64,000 bases of DNA, from NCBI GenBank assembly GCA_016719295.1, contig JADKAF010000001.1:5270001-5334000 (forward strand). The letters run 5' to 3'. The DNA comes from Planctomycetota bacterium (lineage in GTDB: Bacteria > Planctomycetota > UBA1135 > JADKAF01). Under the pieces are notes generated by a model, which did not search any database, was not told where the DNA came from, and saw only the letters and a list, made by a program, of their open reading frames with translations. Each line of letters opens with the position of its first letter. Position 1 is the first letter of the stretch. The position numbers were made by a program, and so were the translations under genes. This document shows, in pieces, positions 18,966-27,883 of the stretch.

Positions 18966-19907
18966 ATGAACGCTCCCCTCGCTTTCCTGTTCTTGCTCGG
19001 GGCTCCCGTGGTCGTTCCGCAGGACCCGGTTGCCCCTCCACCGGTCACTCCCGAGCAGCGGCTGCAGGCGAAGTTGGCCGAGCCGTTCCTGCGGCAGGTC
19101 GACTGGTGCATGGACTTCGACGTCGCGCGACAGCGCGCCGCCGAGGCCGGCAAGCTGGTGTTCGGCTACTTCACCACTGACGGGTATTGAACGCCGTGCA
19201 AGGCAATCGAGAGCGGTCTGCTCTCGGACGACGGATTCGCCGCGGTCGCAGCTCGCTATGTCGCGTTCTGTCACATTCGTTCCGACGTGGCAGGTCGGAA
19301 GCATGCGGATCTGCGGGAGCAGAAGAAGCTGATCAACATGCCGAGCCTTGCGTTTCTCGACGCGGAGGGAGAGGTGCTGGTGAAGGTGCCGTTCGACCAA
19401 CGCACGGTGGCCAGCGTGCTGGATCGAGGCCGGCGTGCGGAGCAGTACGTCGCGCTGCGTGCGGCGGTCGCGGCGGGGGATGCGAAGGCGGGAGCTCCTT
19501 TCCTGCTGCTTCAGCTCGAGGAGGGCCAACTCGAACTGGAAGCGGCGATGGAGCGCCGGGCGCGAGTCGGCTCCATCGAGGATGCAGCTCTGCGCGCCGC
19601 GATCGACGCCCTGATCGTCGATCTGCGCATCAGCAACGAACTACGCGCGGTCGGGCAGGAGGAGCTCCACACGCTGGGCAAGCGCTACTACGAGCAACTG
19701 CAGAACGGGCCGCAGCCGAGTGTGCAGGTCTCGCGCGGGTTCTACTTCGCGATACTGGATTGGGCCGAGCGCGAGCGGAACACGGTAGCGTTTGAAGCTG
19801 CACTGGCAGACTTGACGCGCGTGCTGGCGATCACCAATCCTGGCAAGCCATGGGTCGATAGGCTACTCGAACGCTATCGCGAGACGCTGGCCGGCATGAG
19901 GCGATAG
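18966..19907 (+). CDS. Candidate selenoprotein: periplasmic thioredoxin-like protein with UxxC motif
   Basis: The gene reads through one in-frame TGA (19188-19190) to a 313-residue product. Residues 1-19 are a signal sequence. Residues 40-150 form a thioredoxin fold: a helix ending AAEAGKLVFGYF, then position 75 (UGA), Thr, Pro, Cys78 and Lys, which is the redox motif with selenocysteine in place of the first Cys. The expected cis-Pro is residue 126 in NMPSL. The last 160 residues are helical and charged and not recognised. Codons on both sides of the TGA stay in frame with uniform composition, arguing against a decayed gene. A SECIS-like hairpin follows the UGA. The alternative is a nonsense mutation or sequence error turning Cys TGC/TGT into TGA. 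No selA, selB, selC or selD is in this window. Confidence 0.75.
19208..19226 (+). promoter_or_regulatory. Bacterial SECIS-like hairpin
   Basis: CGAGAGC, loop GGTCT, GCTCTCG: a perfect 7-pair stem with a 5-base loop. The loop begins 24 bases after the in-frame TGA, within the usual 16-37 base distance for bacterial SECIS elements, and begins with G as required. The loop GGUCU and following GC equal the core of the Escherichia coli fdhF SECIS recognised by SelB. It is fully coding. Confidence 0.75.
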
Positions 19908-19937
19908 TGCTCCGATCCGTTCGGGTCTTCCGGAGCA
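19908..19937 (+). terminator. Terminator-like hairpin after the selenoprotein candidate
   Basis: TGCTCCG (19908-19914) pairs with CGGAGCA (19931-19937) directly after the TAG stop, with a smaller inner pairing ATCC/GGGT. It suggests that the transcript ends after the full read-through frame and not after the UGA. No U tract follows. Confidence 0.5.
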
Positions 19938-19954
19938 TCAACGGGGCCGGGCGC

Positions 19955-20161
19955 TGACATCGGTGGAGGCAGGCTCGCAGGCGGATCTGCAGCTCGGTCT
20001 GCTTCGGCCCGTACTTCCTCGGCGTGGTGCTCGGTGTGCCAGGCCTGGCCTTCGTTCCCGGGGCGAATGCTCTGAGGCTCGTGTTCTCCTACGCGGGGCG
20101 GCTCGTGAGCGGAGCCAAAGGCAAGGCAGGCCCGCAAGTCGAGTCCGCTCAGGTCGTGCCC
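19955..20161 (+). other. Short open hydrophobic frame, probably a gene relic
   Basis: After a TGA at 19955 a plus-strand frame reads CFGPYFLGVVLGVPGLAFVP and onward to about 20140, resembling the end of a membrane protein but with no start, no recognised family and no ribosome site. It runs into the antisense of the DUF1552 gene. It may be residual sequence of a lost gene. Confidence 0.25.
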
Positions 20162-21463
20162 TCAGACCAACGGCTCCTCCGCATCCCCGAAGCGCTCGAC
20201 GCGCACTCCCATCCGCAGCAGCAAGCTCAGCCACAGGCGGCATAGCGGCGTATCCCGTTTCGAGGTGATGAGCCGCCCGGGCTCGAGCTGTGCGGCGCGG
20301 CCGCCGGCGAGCAGGATCGGCAGATCGTGCGGCGAGTGCGCGTTGCCGTCGCTCATCGCGGCGGCGAGGACGAGCATCGAGCGATCGAGCAGGGTGCCGC
20401 CGCCTTCCTCGATCTTCGATAAGCGCTCGACCAGTCCGGCGAAGCGCGCGACGTGCCAGCGATTGATGCGCCGGTAGGGTTCCTTCTTCTCGGCGCGCTC
20501 CTCGTGGTGCGAGAAGTCGTGGAAGTTGCCCGCGCAGCCCTCCACGAAGGAGAAGTCGCGGCCCGAGACCTCGTTCGCGGTGAGGAAGGTCGCGATGCGC
20601 GTGGCATCGATGCGGAACGCGAGCGCGATCAGATCGAGCATCAGCTCGACGTGCGTCGGGTAGTCGGAGGGGATGCCTTCGGCGGGGGCGGTGGTGGCGG
20701 CGAGCTCAGTGGTCGGCGTCGTGCGGCGTGAAGCGTGGGCGATGCGCCGCTCGAGCTCGCGCAGGGAGTCCTCGTACTCCTCGAGCTTCGCGCGGTCGCG
20801 CGGAGGGAGCTTGGAACGGAGCTCGCGGCTCTGCTCGCGCACGGCGTCGAGCACGCTGCCGCGCGCGGGATCGCCGGCGAGCTCCTGGCGACGGAAGAGG
20901 CGCTCGAAGAGCGCTCGCGGCGAGAGCTCCTTCAGCAGCGGTCGATCGGGCGCGCTCCACGCGATGTGCCCGCCGTAGACCGTGGAGTAGCCCATGTCCT
21001 CGACGGGATAGATCGGATCGCAGCCGAGCTCGAGCGACGGCAGCAGCGTCGCGTTGCCGACGGTCTGCGCGGCGAGCTGATCCATCGAGACGCCGTTCCA
21101 GAGATCGCGGCCGCCGGTGCGGCGGATCTGCATGCCCGTGAGCAGCGGGGCGACCTTCGCGTAGTGCCCGTCGCCGGAGAAGCTCTGGCGATTGGCGAGG
21201 CCGGTGAGCACCGAGACCTCGTGCTTCCACGGCGTCAGCGGCTCCAGCGTGAACGACGGCACCCAGCCCGTGCCGCTCTCCTCGCGCTTCGGCTTCCACG
21301 CCGAGGGCAGCATGCCATTCGGCGTGACGAGGATCGCGAGGCGGAGCGGCGGCAGGCCTGTCGCGCGCGGCAGGGCGGCGTCCAGGCTCTCGAGCCAGGG
21401 CAGCGCCACGCAAGCGCCCGCGCCGCGGAGGAACGCGCGACGACCGAGGATGGGAAGTCGCAT
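20162..21463 (-). CDS. DUF1552 family protein with Tat signal
   Basis: 433 residues. The N-terminus has a twin-arginine motif RRAFLRG at 8-14 and a hydrophobic stretch ending near ALPWLESL. The body follows DUF1552: RLAILVTPNGMLPSAWKP, LTGLANRQSFSGDGHYAK, ELGCDPIYPVEDMGYSTVYG, and a helical segment KLEEYEDSLRELERRIA before SFVEGCAGNFHDFSHHEE. The family is periplasmic, of unknown function, abundant in planctomycetes, and usually encoded beside a DUF1592/DUF1588 cytochrome. Here the ATG shares one base with the stop of that partner (TGATG), so the two are translationally coupled and probably form one unit. Confidence 0.9.
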   Translation of the reverse strand: MRLPILGRRAFLRGAGACVALPWLESLDAALPRATGLPPLRLAILVTPNGMLPSAWKPKREESGTGWVPSFTLEPLTPWKHEVSVLTGLANRQSFSGDGHYAKVAPLLTGMQIRRTGGRDLWNGVSMDQLAAQTVGNATLLPSLELGCDPIYPVEDMGYSTVYGGHIAWSAPDRPLLKELSPRALFERLFRRQELAGDPARGSVLDAVREQSRELRSKLPPRDRAKLEEYEDSLRELERRIAHASRRTTPTTELAATTAPAEGIPSDYPTHVELMLDLIALAFRIDATRIATFLTANEVSGRDFSFVEGCAGNFHDFSHHEERAEKKEPYRRINRWHVARFAGLVERLSKIEEGGGTLLDRSMLVLAAAMSDGNAHSPHDLPILLAGGRAAQLEPGRLITSKRDTPLCRLWLSLLLRMGVRVERFGDAEEPLV

Positions 21464-23286
21464 CAGGGAGCTCCGGGATCGCGGCGAGTGAAGAGGGGCG
21501 AGGTCACGACGGCCTCCAGCAGCGCGGAGAAACGATCGCCGCTCGCGCGCGTCTGCGCCACGATCTCCGCCAAGGCGGGCTCGTCGCGCAGCGTCATCTC
21601 GCGGCCGACACCGGCGACGAGCAGGTTCTTCGCGAACGAGCGCACGAACTCGTCCGCCCGGAGCAAGAGCTCCTCGCGCAGCGCCAGCGGGCCATCCATC
21701 GACGTGCCGTCGATCAGCGTGCCGAGCGCATCGACCGGGGCGCCGTTCACCTGATCGCGCCAGAGGCCGAGCACGTCGTAGTTCTCGAGGGCGAAGCCGA
21801 GCGCATCCATCTGCACGTGGCAGCCGGCGCACGCGCGTTCCTTCCGGTGGCGCTCCAAGCGCTGGCGCAGCGAGAGACCATCGGGCAGCTGGTCGTCGGG
21901 CGGGAGCGTCCCTGCGTTGGGCGGGGGCGGGGGCGGCGGCGCGTCGAGGAGCTTCTCCAGGATCCACTTCCCGCGCCGCACGGGGCTCGTGCGCAGCGGA
22001 TAGCTCGTCGCGAAGAGGACGGCGCCCATGCCCAGCACGCCGCCGCGCCGGCGATCGGAGAGCGCCACGCGTTGGAAGCCGCCTTCGATCGGCGGAAGGC
22101 CGTAGTGCTTGGCCAGCGTGGCATCGACGAAGGTGCTGTCGCTGTCCAGCAGCTCGAGCACGCTGCGGTTCTCCGCCGCGATCGCCGAGCAGAAGCGCAG
22201 GCCCTGCTCGAGGAACGCCGGCCGCAGCGCGCCGTTCCAGATCTGTGGATAGCGGCGGAAGTCGGCGTTCGCTTGGAGCACGTCGCGCAGCGAGAGCCAC
22301 TCCGCGGCGAAGTCCTCGGCGAAGCGTCGCGCGCCATCCAGGCGCACGAGGCGCAGCGCCTCGGCGACGAGCACCTCGCGACGGAGCAGGCTGCCGTCCT
22401 CGGCGCGCGCGCGCAGCGGCTCATCCGGTAACGAAGAGCGCAGCAGGAACGAGAGCCGCGAGGCGAGCTCGTGCGCCGTGAGCTCGGCGGGCGCATCTGC
22501 ACGTCCGACTTCGACGCGGTAGAGGAAGTGCGGCGAGGCGAAGATCGCGCGCAAGAGACCGCGCTCCACCGTGGCTCGCGGCACTCCGGCGCTCCGCAGC
22601 TCTTCGAAGATCTCGGCGAAGCTCGCGGCCTCGCGCGAACTCACCGGGCGACGCCAAGCGCGCGCGAGGAACGCGGGCAGCCGCGCCGCGAGCGGGGCCT
22701 CGTCCTCGAGCACCTGTGCGCGCGCGGCGGCATTCGCGAGGACCAGCGCGGCGATGCTGTCGGCCGCCTCGAGCAGCTTCTCGAAGTGCAGCGGCGAGAG
22801 GTTCTGCACGTCGCCGATGCCGGTGAAGCCGTGCGCGCTCGCGTCGTCGGGGAGGAGGTCGCCCGCGCTCCAGGTAACGCCGAAGAGATCTTGCACGCTG
22901 CGCTCGATCTGCACGCGCGTCAGCCGACGCAGGGTCGCGAGGCGCGTACCCGCGGTCTCGGGCGCGCGCGCGGCGAGGTAGGCGATCAACGCGCGGCGCT
23001 CGGCTGCGCTGGGCTGCGCCTCGTCCGGCGGAGGCATGGTGCGCGAGCGCAAGCGCTGCACGGCCAACGCGAGACGCGCGCTCGCCTGCGGATCGCCCGC
23101 GTGGCCCTCGGCCGTGAGGGCGAGGAGATCGACGCCGCGCTCCGCCGCTTCGCCGTCGTGGCAGTCGGCGCAGAGACGCTCGAGGAGCTGCGCGGGCGTT
23201 TCGATCGCCGGTGCTTCCTGCGCGCTCGCTGATCGCGGCGCGAGCAGCGCGAGGACCAGGGGGAGCGAGGAGGTCGAGCGGTGCAT
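21463..23286 (-). CDS. DUF1587/1592/1588/1585 planctomycete-type c-type cytochrome protein
   Basis: 607 residues. A signal peptide (1-22) precedes a haem site CADCH at 39-43, followed by an MPP axial-Met region (RTMPPPDEAQPS). Then come DUF1587 (LRRLTRVQIERSVQDLFG), DUF1592 around residues 240-370 (ASPHFLYRVEVG, SRLSFLLRSSLPDEPL), DUF1588 with a second CxxCH (CAGCH near residue 485, HRKERACAGCHVQMDALGFA) and DUF1585 at the end (RSFAKNLLVAGVGREM). This is the standard order of this large planctomycete family, thought to act in the periplasm, perhaps on polysaccharides with its DUF1552 partner; the activity is not established. It starts MHRSTS at 23286. Confidence 0.92.
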   Translation of the reverse strand: MHRSTSSLPLVLALLAPRSASAQEAPAIETPAQLLERLCADCHDGEAAERGVDLLALTAEGHAGDPQASARLALAVQRLRSRTMPPPDEAQPSAAERRALIAYLAARAPETAGTRLATLRRLTRVQIERSVQDLFGVTWSAGDLLPDDASAHGFTGIGDVQNLSPLHFEKLLEAADSIAALVLANAAARAQVLEDEAPLAARLPAFLARAWRRPVSSREAASFAEIFEELRSAGVPRATVERGLLRAIFASPHFLYRVEVGRADAPAELTAHELASRLSFLLRSSLPDEPLRARAEDGSLLRREVLVAEALRLVRLDGARRFAEDFAAEWLSLRDVLQANADFRRYPQIWNGALRPAFLEQGLRFCSAIAAENRSVLELLDSDSTFVDATLAKHYGLPPIEGGFQRVALSDRRRGGVLGMGAVLFATSYPLRTSPVRRGKWILEKLLDAPPPPPPPNAGTLPPDDQLPDGLSLRQRLERHRKERACAGCHVQMDALGFALENYDVLGLWRDQVNGAPVDALGTLIDGTSMDGPLALREELLLRADEFVRSFAKNLLVAGVGREMTLRDEPALAEIVAQTRASGDRFSALLEAVVTSPLFTRRDPGAP

Positions 23287-23417
23287 GTGCGTGATCGTAG
23301 CGGAGAGCCCCGTCGATCGGCGCGCGAAGAAGAAAGGGGGTGTCGAGCTCGCGCCCGACGCCCCCCGATCTCCCTCGATCTGTGTTCCTGTTCCCGACCC
23401 CTCGGATCGGCCGCGCT

Positions 23418-23972
23418 TCAGCGTGCGTAGACCCCGGCCGGAGCCCAGACCGCCGCGGGCCCACCCCCGGGTCCCATCGGCGGCAGCAGGATCTCGGTCG
23501 CTTTGCCGTTCACCTTGAGCGAAGCGCCGCTGGAGCGGGCCTCGAGCCCCTGCTGGTGGAACGGCGCGGTCGGGAGCGGCGAACGCTGGATCATCTCGAG
23601 CGCGCCCAGGTTCTCGAGCCGCGTCTCGAAGACGAAGCCCGCGACCTCGACGCGCGAAGAGGCGCTCTTGCCGCCGTTCGTGCTGATCTCGATCTTCGCC
23701 TTCAGCACCGGCAGATGCTCGAAGGGTGTGCCGGCGAAGATCGCCGGCCCGAAGTAGGCGCCGATCTTCTCGTCGGTGCAGACGAAGCCGGCGACGGCGG
23801 GCGCCGCTTGCGGATCGGGCTGCCAGAGGATCATGCCGCCGGGTGCGGAGCCGTGTGGCGTATGCACGACGCGCGCCACGTGGATCAGCACGTTCGGCAT
23901 CGCGAGGCCTGCACGCGTGGCGGCGCAGAGATCGACACCGCCTTCCCAGCTCATCCAACGCTCGACTGCCAT
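23418..23972 (-). CDS. Conserved-looking cytoplasmic protein of unknown function
   Basis: 184 residues with no signal peptide or membrane segment. The ATG at 23972 has GGAGG 7 bases upstream. Visible stretches are LIHVARVVHTPHGSAPGGMI, FVCTDEKIGAYFGPAIFAGT and a C-terminal PPMGPGGGPAAVWAPAGVYA. The composition is beta-rich with alternating hydrophobics. I do not recognise the family; no nucleotide-, metal- or catalytic-site motif is seen. The gene is the last or only one of its transcript, since the cytochrome gene ahead on the same strand begins 130 bases downstream. Confidence 0.7.
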   Translation of the reverse strand: MAVERWMSWEGGVDLCAATRAGLAMPNVLIHVARVVHTPHGSAPGGMILWQPDPQAAPAVAGFVCTDEKIGAYFGPAIFAGTPFEHLPVLKAKIEISTNGGKSASSRVEVAGFVFETRLENLGALEMIQRSPLPTAPFHQQGLEARSSGASLKVNGKATEILLPPMGPGGGPAAVWAPAGVYAR

Positions 23973-24187
23973 CGATGTTCCTCCGCGGGGTCGCGCGAGA
24001 TGCGCGGCGTGTCCGCTCCCCTCCCCATCGCGCGGGATGAGCGAGAACTTGACGACAAAGGCCGCGAGCGCGACGGTGGGGCCCTCCGGCGAGGCAGGCG
24101 GGCTTCTGCGCTCCGGAACTCGGGGCACCCGGACGAGCGAGGTGCCGCGGAGCGGATGCGACGCGTGGCCGTCGCGAAGAGGAGCTG

Positions 24188-24577
24188 ATGCGAAGAGGCG
24201 ATAAGGAGCTGCTGGTCGTCGGGGATCGCGTGCTGGTGCGCCCTGAGGAGGGCGAGAGCCGGACCCGGATCGGGCTCGTGCTGCCCGCGAGCGTCGCCGA
24301 GCGCGATAGCGTCCGGGGGGGCGAGGTGGTCGCGTTGGGGCCGGGCACGCCGCTGGCGCCCCCGCAGGCCGATGACGAAGAGCCATGGAAAGCGCGGCCT
24401 CGCGAGCCGCGCTATCTGCCGATGGAGGTGCGCATCGGCGACTTCGCGCTCTTCTATCGCAAGGCCGCGATCGAGCTCAGCTTCGAGGAGGAGCGCTTCC
24501 TCGTCGTCCCGCACGGCGCGATCCTGGTTCTCGTGCGCGGCACCGGCGTGCCGGACGCGCTGCCGCCCGAGATCTGA
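24188..24577 (+). CDS. GroES-like co-chaperonin (Cpn10)
   Basis: 129 residues against about 95 for standard GroES. The N-terminal strand LVVGDRVLVRPEEGESRTRI, then GLVLPASVAER in the mobile-loop position, GGEVVALGPG, and the C-terminal LVVPHGAILVLV fit the Cpn10 beta-barrel. Between them lie about 25 extra residues rich in Pro and Glu (PPQADDEEPWKARPREP). No groEL is adjacent. A GAGGAG ribosome site lies just ahead of the ATG. It could be a second, divergent GroES paralogue; the canonical pair would lie elsewhere. Confidence 0.8.
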   Translation: MRRGDKELLVVGDRVLVRPEEGESRTRIGLVLPASVAERDSVRGGEVVALGPGTPLAPPQADDEEPWKARPREPRYLPMEVRIGDFALFYRKAAIELSFEEERFLVVPHGAILVLVRGTGVPDALPPEI

Positions 24578-24599
24578 GAGGCAGCGCAACGAGCGCGGC

Positions 24600-27500
24600 T
24601 CACTTCGCCTGCTCGGCGCTCGAGGCCGTGCGCGCCGGCGGCAAGCTCAGCGCAGGCACGCCGAGCTCGGCGATCAGCGCGTTCAGCTGCGCGAGATCTT
24701 CGAGCCACAGCGACTCGAGCTGCGCGATCGCGGCCTCGGCGCGCGGTGAGAGCTCCTGCAGCACCGCGCGCGCTTGCGCCGTCGGCGCGCGATCCGAGCC
24801 GCGCACCATCTCGGTCAGCTTCGCGAGCTTGTCGTTCAGGCGCACGGGGAAGTTCAGCGGGTCCTGCGAGCTCTCGCTCTTCGTCTGGTGCAGGGTCTCC
24901 TCCGCCTCGCGCATCTTCTCCTGCAGCGCCTTGCTCGCTTCCTTCAGGCGCGGCGGGATCTCGGCGCCGAGGCGTTTCTCCAGAGCGCCGAGCTGCGAGC
25001 GCAGCTCGCGTACGGAGCGGAGCTCGCGATGGATGCGGTCGATCAAGGCCAGCACCTCGCGATGGAAGTCGAAGTTGGCCTGCATCTCCTGCGGGGTCGC
25101 GTCGGAGCGCGGGTCGCGGCGCAGCTCGAAGGAGATCTCCGCGCGCTCCGCGCCGCAGCTCAGCACCGCGGTGTAGGTGCCTGGCAGGGCGCGCGGACCG
25201 GAGAGGTCGCCGTTCCAGAGCACGACGCCGCTCGGCTTCTCGGCGCCGGGCCACTGCAGGTTCCAGACGAACTCGTTCAGGCCCGCCTCGCCCGGCAGGA
25301 GTGCCAGGTTCTCGCGCTCGCCGCCGCGCTCGCTCGGCTTCTCGCCTTCGCTCGGTCGACGCGTGAAGCGGCGGATCACCGTGCCCTGCGCGTCGCGGAG
25401 CTCGAGGGAGAGGTCCTTCGCTTCGGCGAGCGCCGTGCTCAGGCGGTAGCGGAGGACGGCGCCGCTCGAGCGCCCGCCGCCGCTGATGCGGCGCAAGGCA
25501 GGGCGCGCAGCGAAGAGATGGAGCGGCTTCGCGAGGAGCTCCGCCGTCGCCTCGCGCAGCGCCGTGAGATCGTCGAGGATCCAGTAGCCGCGGCCCTGCG
25601 TCGCGGCGATGAGGTCGCCGTCCTTCACCGCGAGATCGGTGATCGGCACGAGCGGTAGCCCGAGCTGGAAGCGCTGCCAATGCGCGCCGTCGTCGAACGA
25701 GGCGTAGAGCCCGCTCTCGGTGCCGGCGAAGAGCAGGCCCGCACGAATGGGATCCGCGCGCACGACGCGCGTGAAGTGCTCGCGCTCGATGCCGGCGTCG
25801 ATGCGCGTCCAGGTGGCGCCGTAGTCCAGCGTGCGGAAGAGATAGGGCGTCCGGTCATCGAGCTGATAGCGCGTCGCGGCGAGATAGAGACCGCCGGGGT
25901 TCGCAGGATGCGCTTCGATGCTGTTGATGCGCGCCCACTCGGGCAGCGCGGACGGCGTCACGTTCGCCCAGGTCTTGCCGTCGTCGCGCGAGAGATGCAC
26001 CAAGCCGTCGTCGGAGCCGGTCCAGAGGATGCCGCGTTCGAGCGGCGACTCCGCCGCGGCGAAGATCGTCGCGTAGTACTCGACGCTGGTGTTGTCCTTG
26101 GTGATCGGTCCGCCGGAGGGACCCTGCTTCGTCTTGTCGTCGCGCGTGAGGTCACCGCTCAGCGCTTCCCACGAGGCGCCGCGATCGGTGCTGCGGAAGA
26201 GCACGTTCGCCGCGGCGTAGAGCGCGTGCGGCGGATGCGGCGAGAAGAAGAGCGGGTAGTTCCACTGGAAGCGGTAGCGCAAGGCCGCGGCGCCGTCGCC
26301 CATCGGCTCGTCCGGCCAGACGTCGAGATTGCGGCGCTCGCCGGTGCGGTGATCGAGGCTCATCAGCGTGCCGCCGTAGCTGCCGCCGAAGACGAGATCC
26401 GGGTCGAGAGGGTGTGCCACGACGTGGCCGCTCTCGCCGCCCGCGGTGGGCTCCCAGTCGCGTTCCCCGATGCTGCCGCCGAACGCCGAGCGCGAGCGGA
26501 TGCGGAGCGCCGAGTTGTCCTGCTGGCCGCCGAGGAGGCGGTAGGGGAACGCGTTGTCGACGGAGACGCGATACATCTGCGCGGTGGGCTGGTTCTCCTG
26601 CGTCGACCAGCTCTTGCCTCCGTCGTAGGAGACGTTCGCGCCGCCGTCGTTGCTCTCGATCATGCGCGCGGGATCGGCGGGGTCGATCCAGAGATCGTGG
26701 TTGTCGCCGTGCGGTGTCCCGATCGTGCGGAAGGTCTTGCCGCCGTCCTCGGAGCGGTGGAGCTGGACGTTCAGCACCCACAGCGCTTCGCTGCTCTTTG
26801 GATCCGCCTCCAGGCGCGAGTAGTACCACGCGCGCTGGCGCAGATTGCGATCGCCGCTCGTGCGCTGCCACGTGGCGCCGCCGTCGCGCGAGCGGAAGAT
26901 GCCGCCTTGTTCCGCTTCGATGCTGGCGTAGAGGTTCTGCGGGTCGCTCGGCGAGACGGCGATGCCGATGATGCCGAGCGTGCCGGTGGGGAAGCCCTTG
27001 CCGCGGTGCAGCGGTAGCCAGGTGTCACCGCTGTCGGTGCTCTTCCAGAGGCTCGAGCCTTCGCCGCCGCTCTCCAGGCTCCACGCCGTGCGGCGTACGC
27101 GCCAGAAGCTCGCGTAGAGGATGCGCGGGTTCGCAGGATCGAGGCGGAGATCGACGCAGCCCGCGTCGGGCGAGACGAAGAGCACGCGCTCCCAGCTCTT
27201 CCCGCCGTCCTTCGTGCGATAGACACCGCGCTCTTCGTTCGGCCCGTGCAGATGGCCCATCACCGCGGCATAGACGAGCTCGGGATCGCGCGGGTGGATG
27301 CGCAAGCGGCTCACGTGATGCGAGTCGCGGAGGCCCACATGCGTCCAGGACGCACCCGCGTCGGTCGACCTCCAGATGCCGTCGCCGTGCGAGACGTTGC
27401 CGCGCACGGTCTTTTCGCCGCCGCCGACGTAGACGACGTTCGGATCCCACTCCGAGACCGCGACCGCGCCGATCGAGCCACCGAAGGAGCCGTCGCTCAC

Positions 27501-27755
27501 GTTCTTCCAGCGCTTGCCGCCGTCCTCGGTCTTCCACACCCCGCCGCCGCAGGCGCCGAAGTAGTAGGTGTCGCGCAGCTGCGGGATCCCCGCGACCGCC
27601 GCCGCGCGTCCTCCGCGCGGGGGCCCGACCTCGCGCCACGCCAGCGCCTTCCCCTCGCTCGCATCGAGCGGCAGGGATCCTCGCTCCTGCGCCGACGCGC
27701 CGAGCGAAGCGAAGAGGAGGCACAGGGTCCCTACGAGCAGGCGAAGGTTCTTCAT
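24600..27755 (-). CDS. Secreted Asp-box (BNR/sortilin-like) repeat protein
   Basis: 1051 residues. A signal peptide covers residues 1-22 (LLVGTLCLLFASLGASAQ). Eleven Asp-box copies of the form S/T-x-D-x-G-x-x-W/F are visible (for example TEDGGKRW, STDAGASW, TKDGGKSW, SRDGGATW, TLDYGATW, SFDDGAHW), making one or two sortilin/VPS10-like beta-propellers over about residues 40-740. The C-terminal 300 residues contain a beta domain (LSLELRDAQGTVIRRF) followed by a helical coiled-coil end. Such proteins are common in planctomycetes and Bacteroidota; the ligand is unknown and no glycosidase residues were identified. A good site GGAGG lies 6 bases before the ATG. A long palindrome begins 20 bases upstream of the start. 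Confidence 0.88.
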   Translation of the reverse strand: MKNLRLLVGTLCLLFASLGASAQERGSLPLDASEGKALAWREVGPPRGGRAAAVAGIPQLRDTYYFGACGGGVWKTEDGGKRWKNVSDGSFGGSIGAVAVSEWDPNVVYVGGGEKTVRGNVSHGDGIWRSTDAGASWTHVGLRDSHHVSRLRIHPRDPELVYAAVMGHLHGPNEERGVYRTKDGGKSWERVLFVSPDAGCVDLRLDPANPRILYASFWRVRRTAWSLESGGEGSSLWKSTDSGDTWLPLHRGKGFPTGTLGIIGIAVSPSDPQNLYASIEAEQGGIFRSRDGGATWQRTSGDRNLRQRAWYYSRLEADPKSSEALWVLNVQLHRSEDGGKTFRTIGTPHGDNHDLWIDPADPARMIESNDGGANVSYDGGKSWSTQENQPTAQMYRVSVDNAFPYRLLGGQQDNSALRIRSRSAFGGSIGERDWEPTAGGESGHVVAHPLDPDLVFGGSYGGTLMSLDHRTGERRNLDVWPDEPMGDGAAALRYRFQWNYPLFFSPHPPHALYAAANVLFRSTDRGASWEALSGDLTRDDKTKQGPSGGPITKDNTSVEYYATIFAAAESPLERGILWTGSDDGLVHLSRDDGKTWANVTPSALPEWARINSIEAHPANPGGLYLAATRYQLDDRTPYLFRTLDYGATWTRIDAGIEREHFTRVVRADPIRAGLLFAGTESGLYASFDDGAHWQRFQLGLPLVPITDLAVKDGDLIAATQGRGYWILDDLTALREATAELLAKPLHLFAARPALRRISGGGRSSGAVLRYRLSTALAEAKDLSLELRDAQGTVIRRFTRRPSEGEKPSERGGERENLALLPGEAGLNEFVWNLQWPGAEKPSGVVLWNGDLSGPRALPGTYTAVLSCGAERAEISFELRRDPRSDATPQEMQANFDFHREVLALIDRIHRELRSVRELRSQLGALEKRLGAEIPPRLKEASKALQEKMREAEETLHQTKSESSQDPLNFPVRLNDKLAKLTEMVRGSDRAPTAQARAVLQELSPRAEAAIAQLESLWLEDLAQLNALIAELGVPALSLPPARTASSAEQAK

Positions 27756-27775
27756 ACCCCGCCTCCTAGCCCAAA

Positions 27776-27848
27776 CCGAACGTACGGTGCCAGAGCAAAT
27801 TTCTCCGGTTAGCAACCGGAGAAATTTGCTCTGGCACCGTACGTTCGG
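27776..27848. repeat. Dispersed long palindrome, copy 1
   Basis: Two perfectly complementary 35-base arms (27776-27810 and 27814-27848) with a 3-base loop AGC. It begins CCGAACGTACGG and contains GAGCAAATTTCTCCGG, which is much more AT-rich than its surroundings. Nearly the same sequence recurs at 41858 and 46929. It lies between two minus-strand genes, upstream of the Asp-box gene start. It could be a REP/MITE-type element or a strong terminator for the gene at 27884. Confidence 0.9.
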
Positions 27849-27883
27849 CTGCACCGGTCCGCCGCCGCGCGGTGGCGCAGGGT

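Noticed and set aside
18363..19190. Possible longer N-terminus for the thioredoxin-like gene beginning near 18363
   Set aside because: The upstream codons are Arg/Gly/Glu-rich without family match, and a signal peptide begins at 18966.
18966..19190. Separate 74-residue gene ending at the TGA, followed by an independent gene from 19287
   Set aside because: The two halves complete one thioredoxin fold in the same frame with no stop between, and the SECIS-like hairpin explains the TGA.
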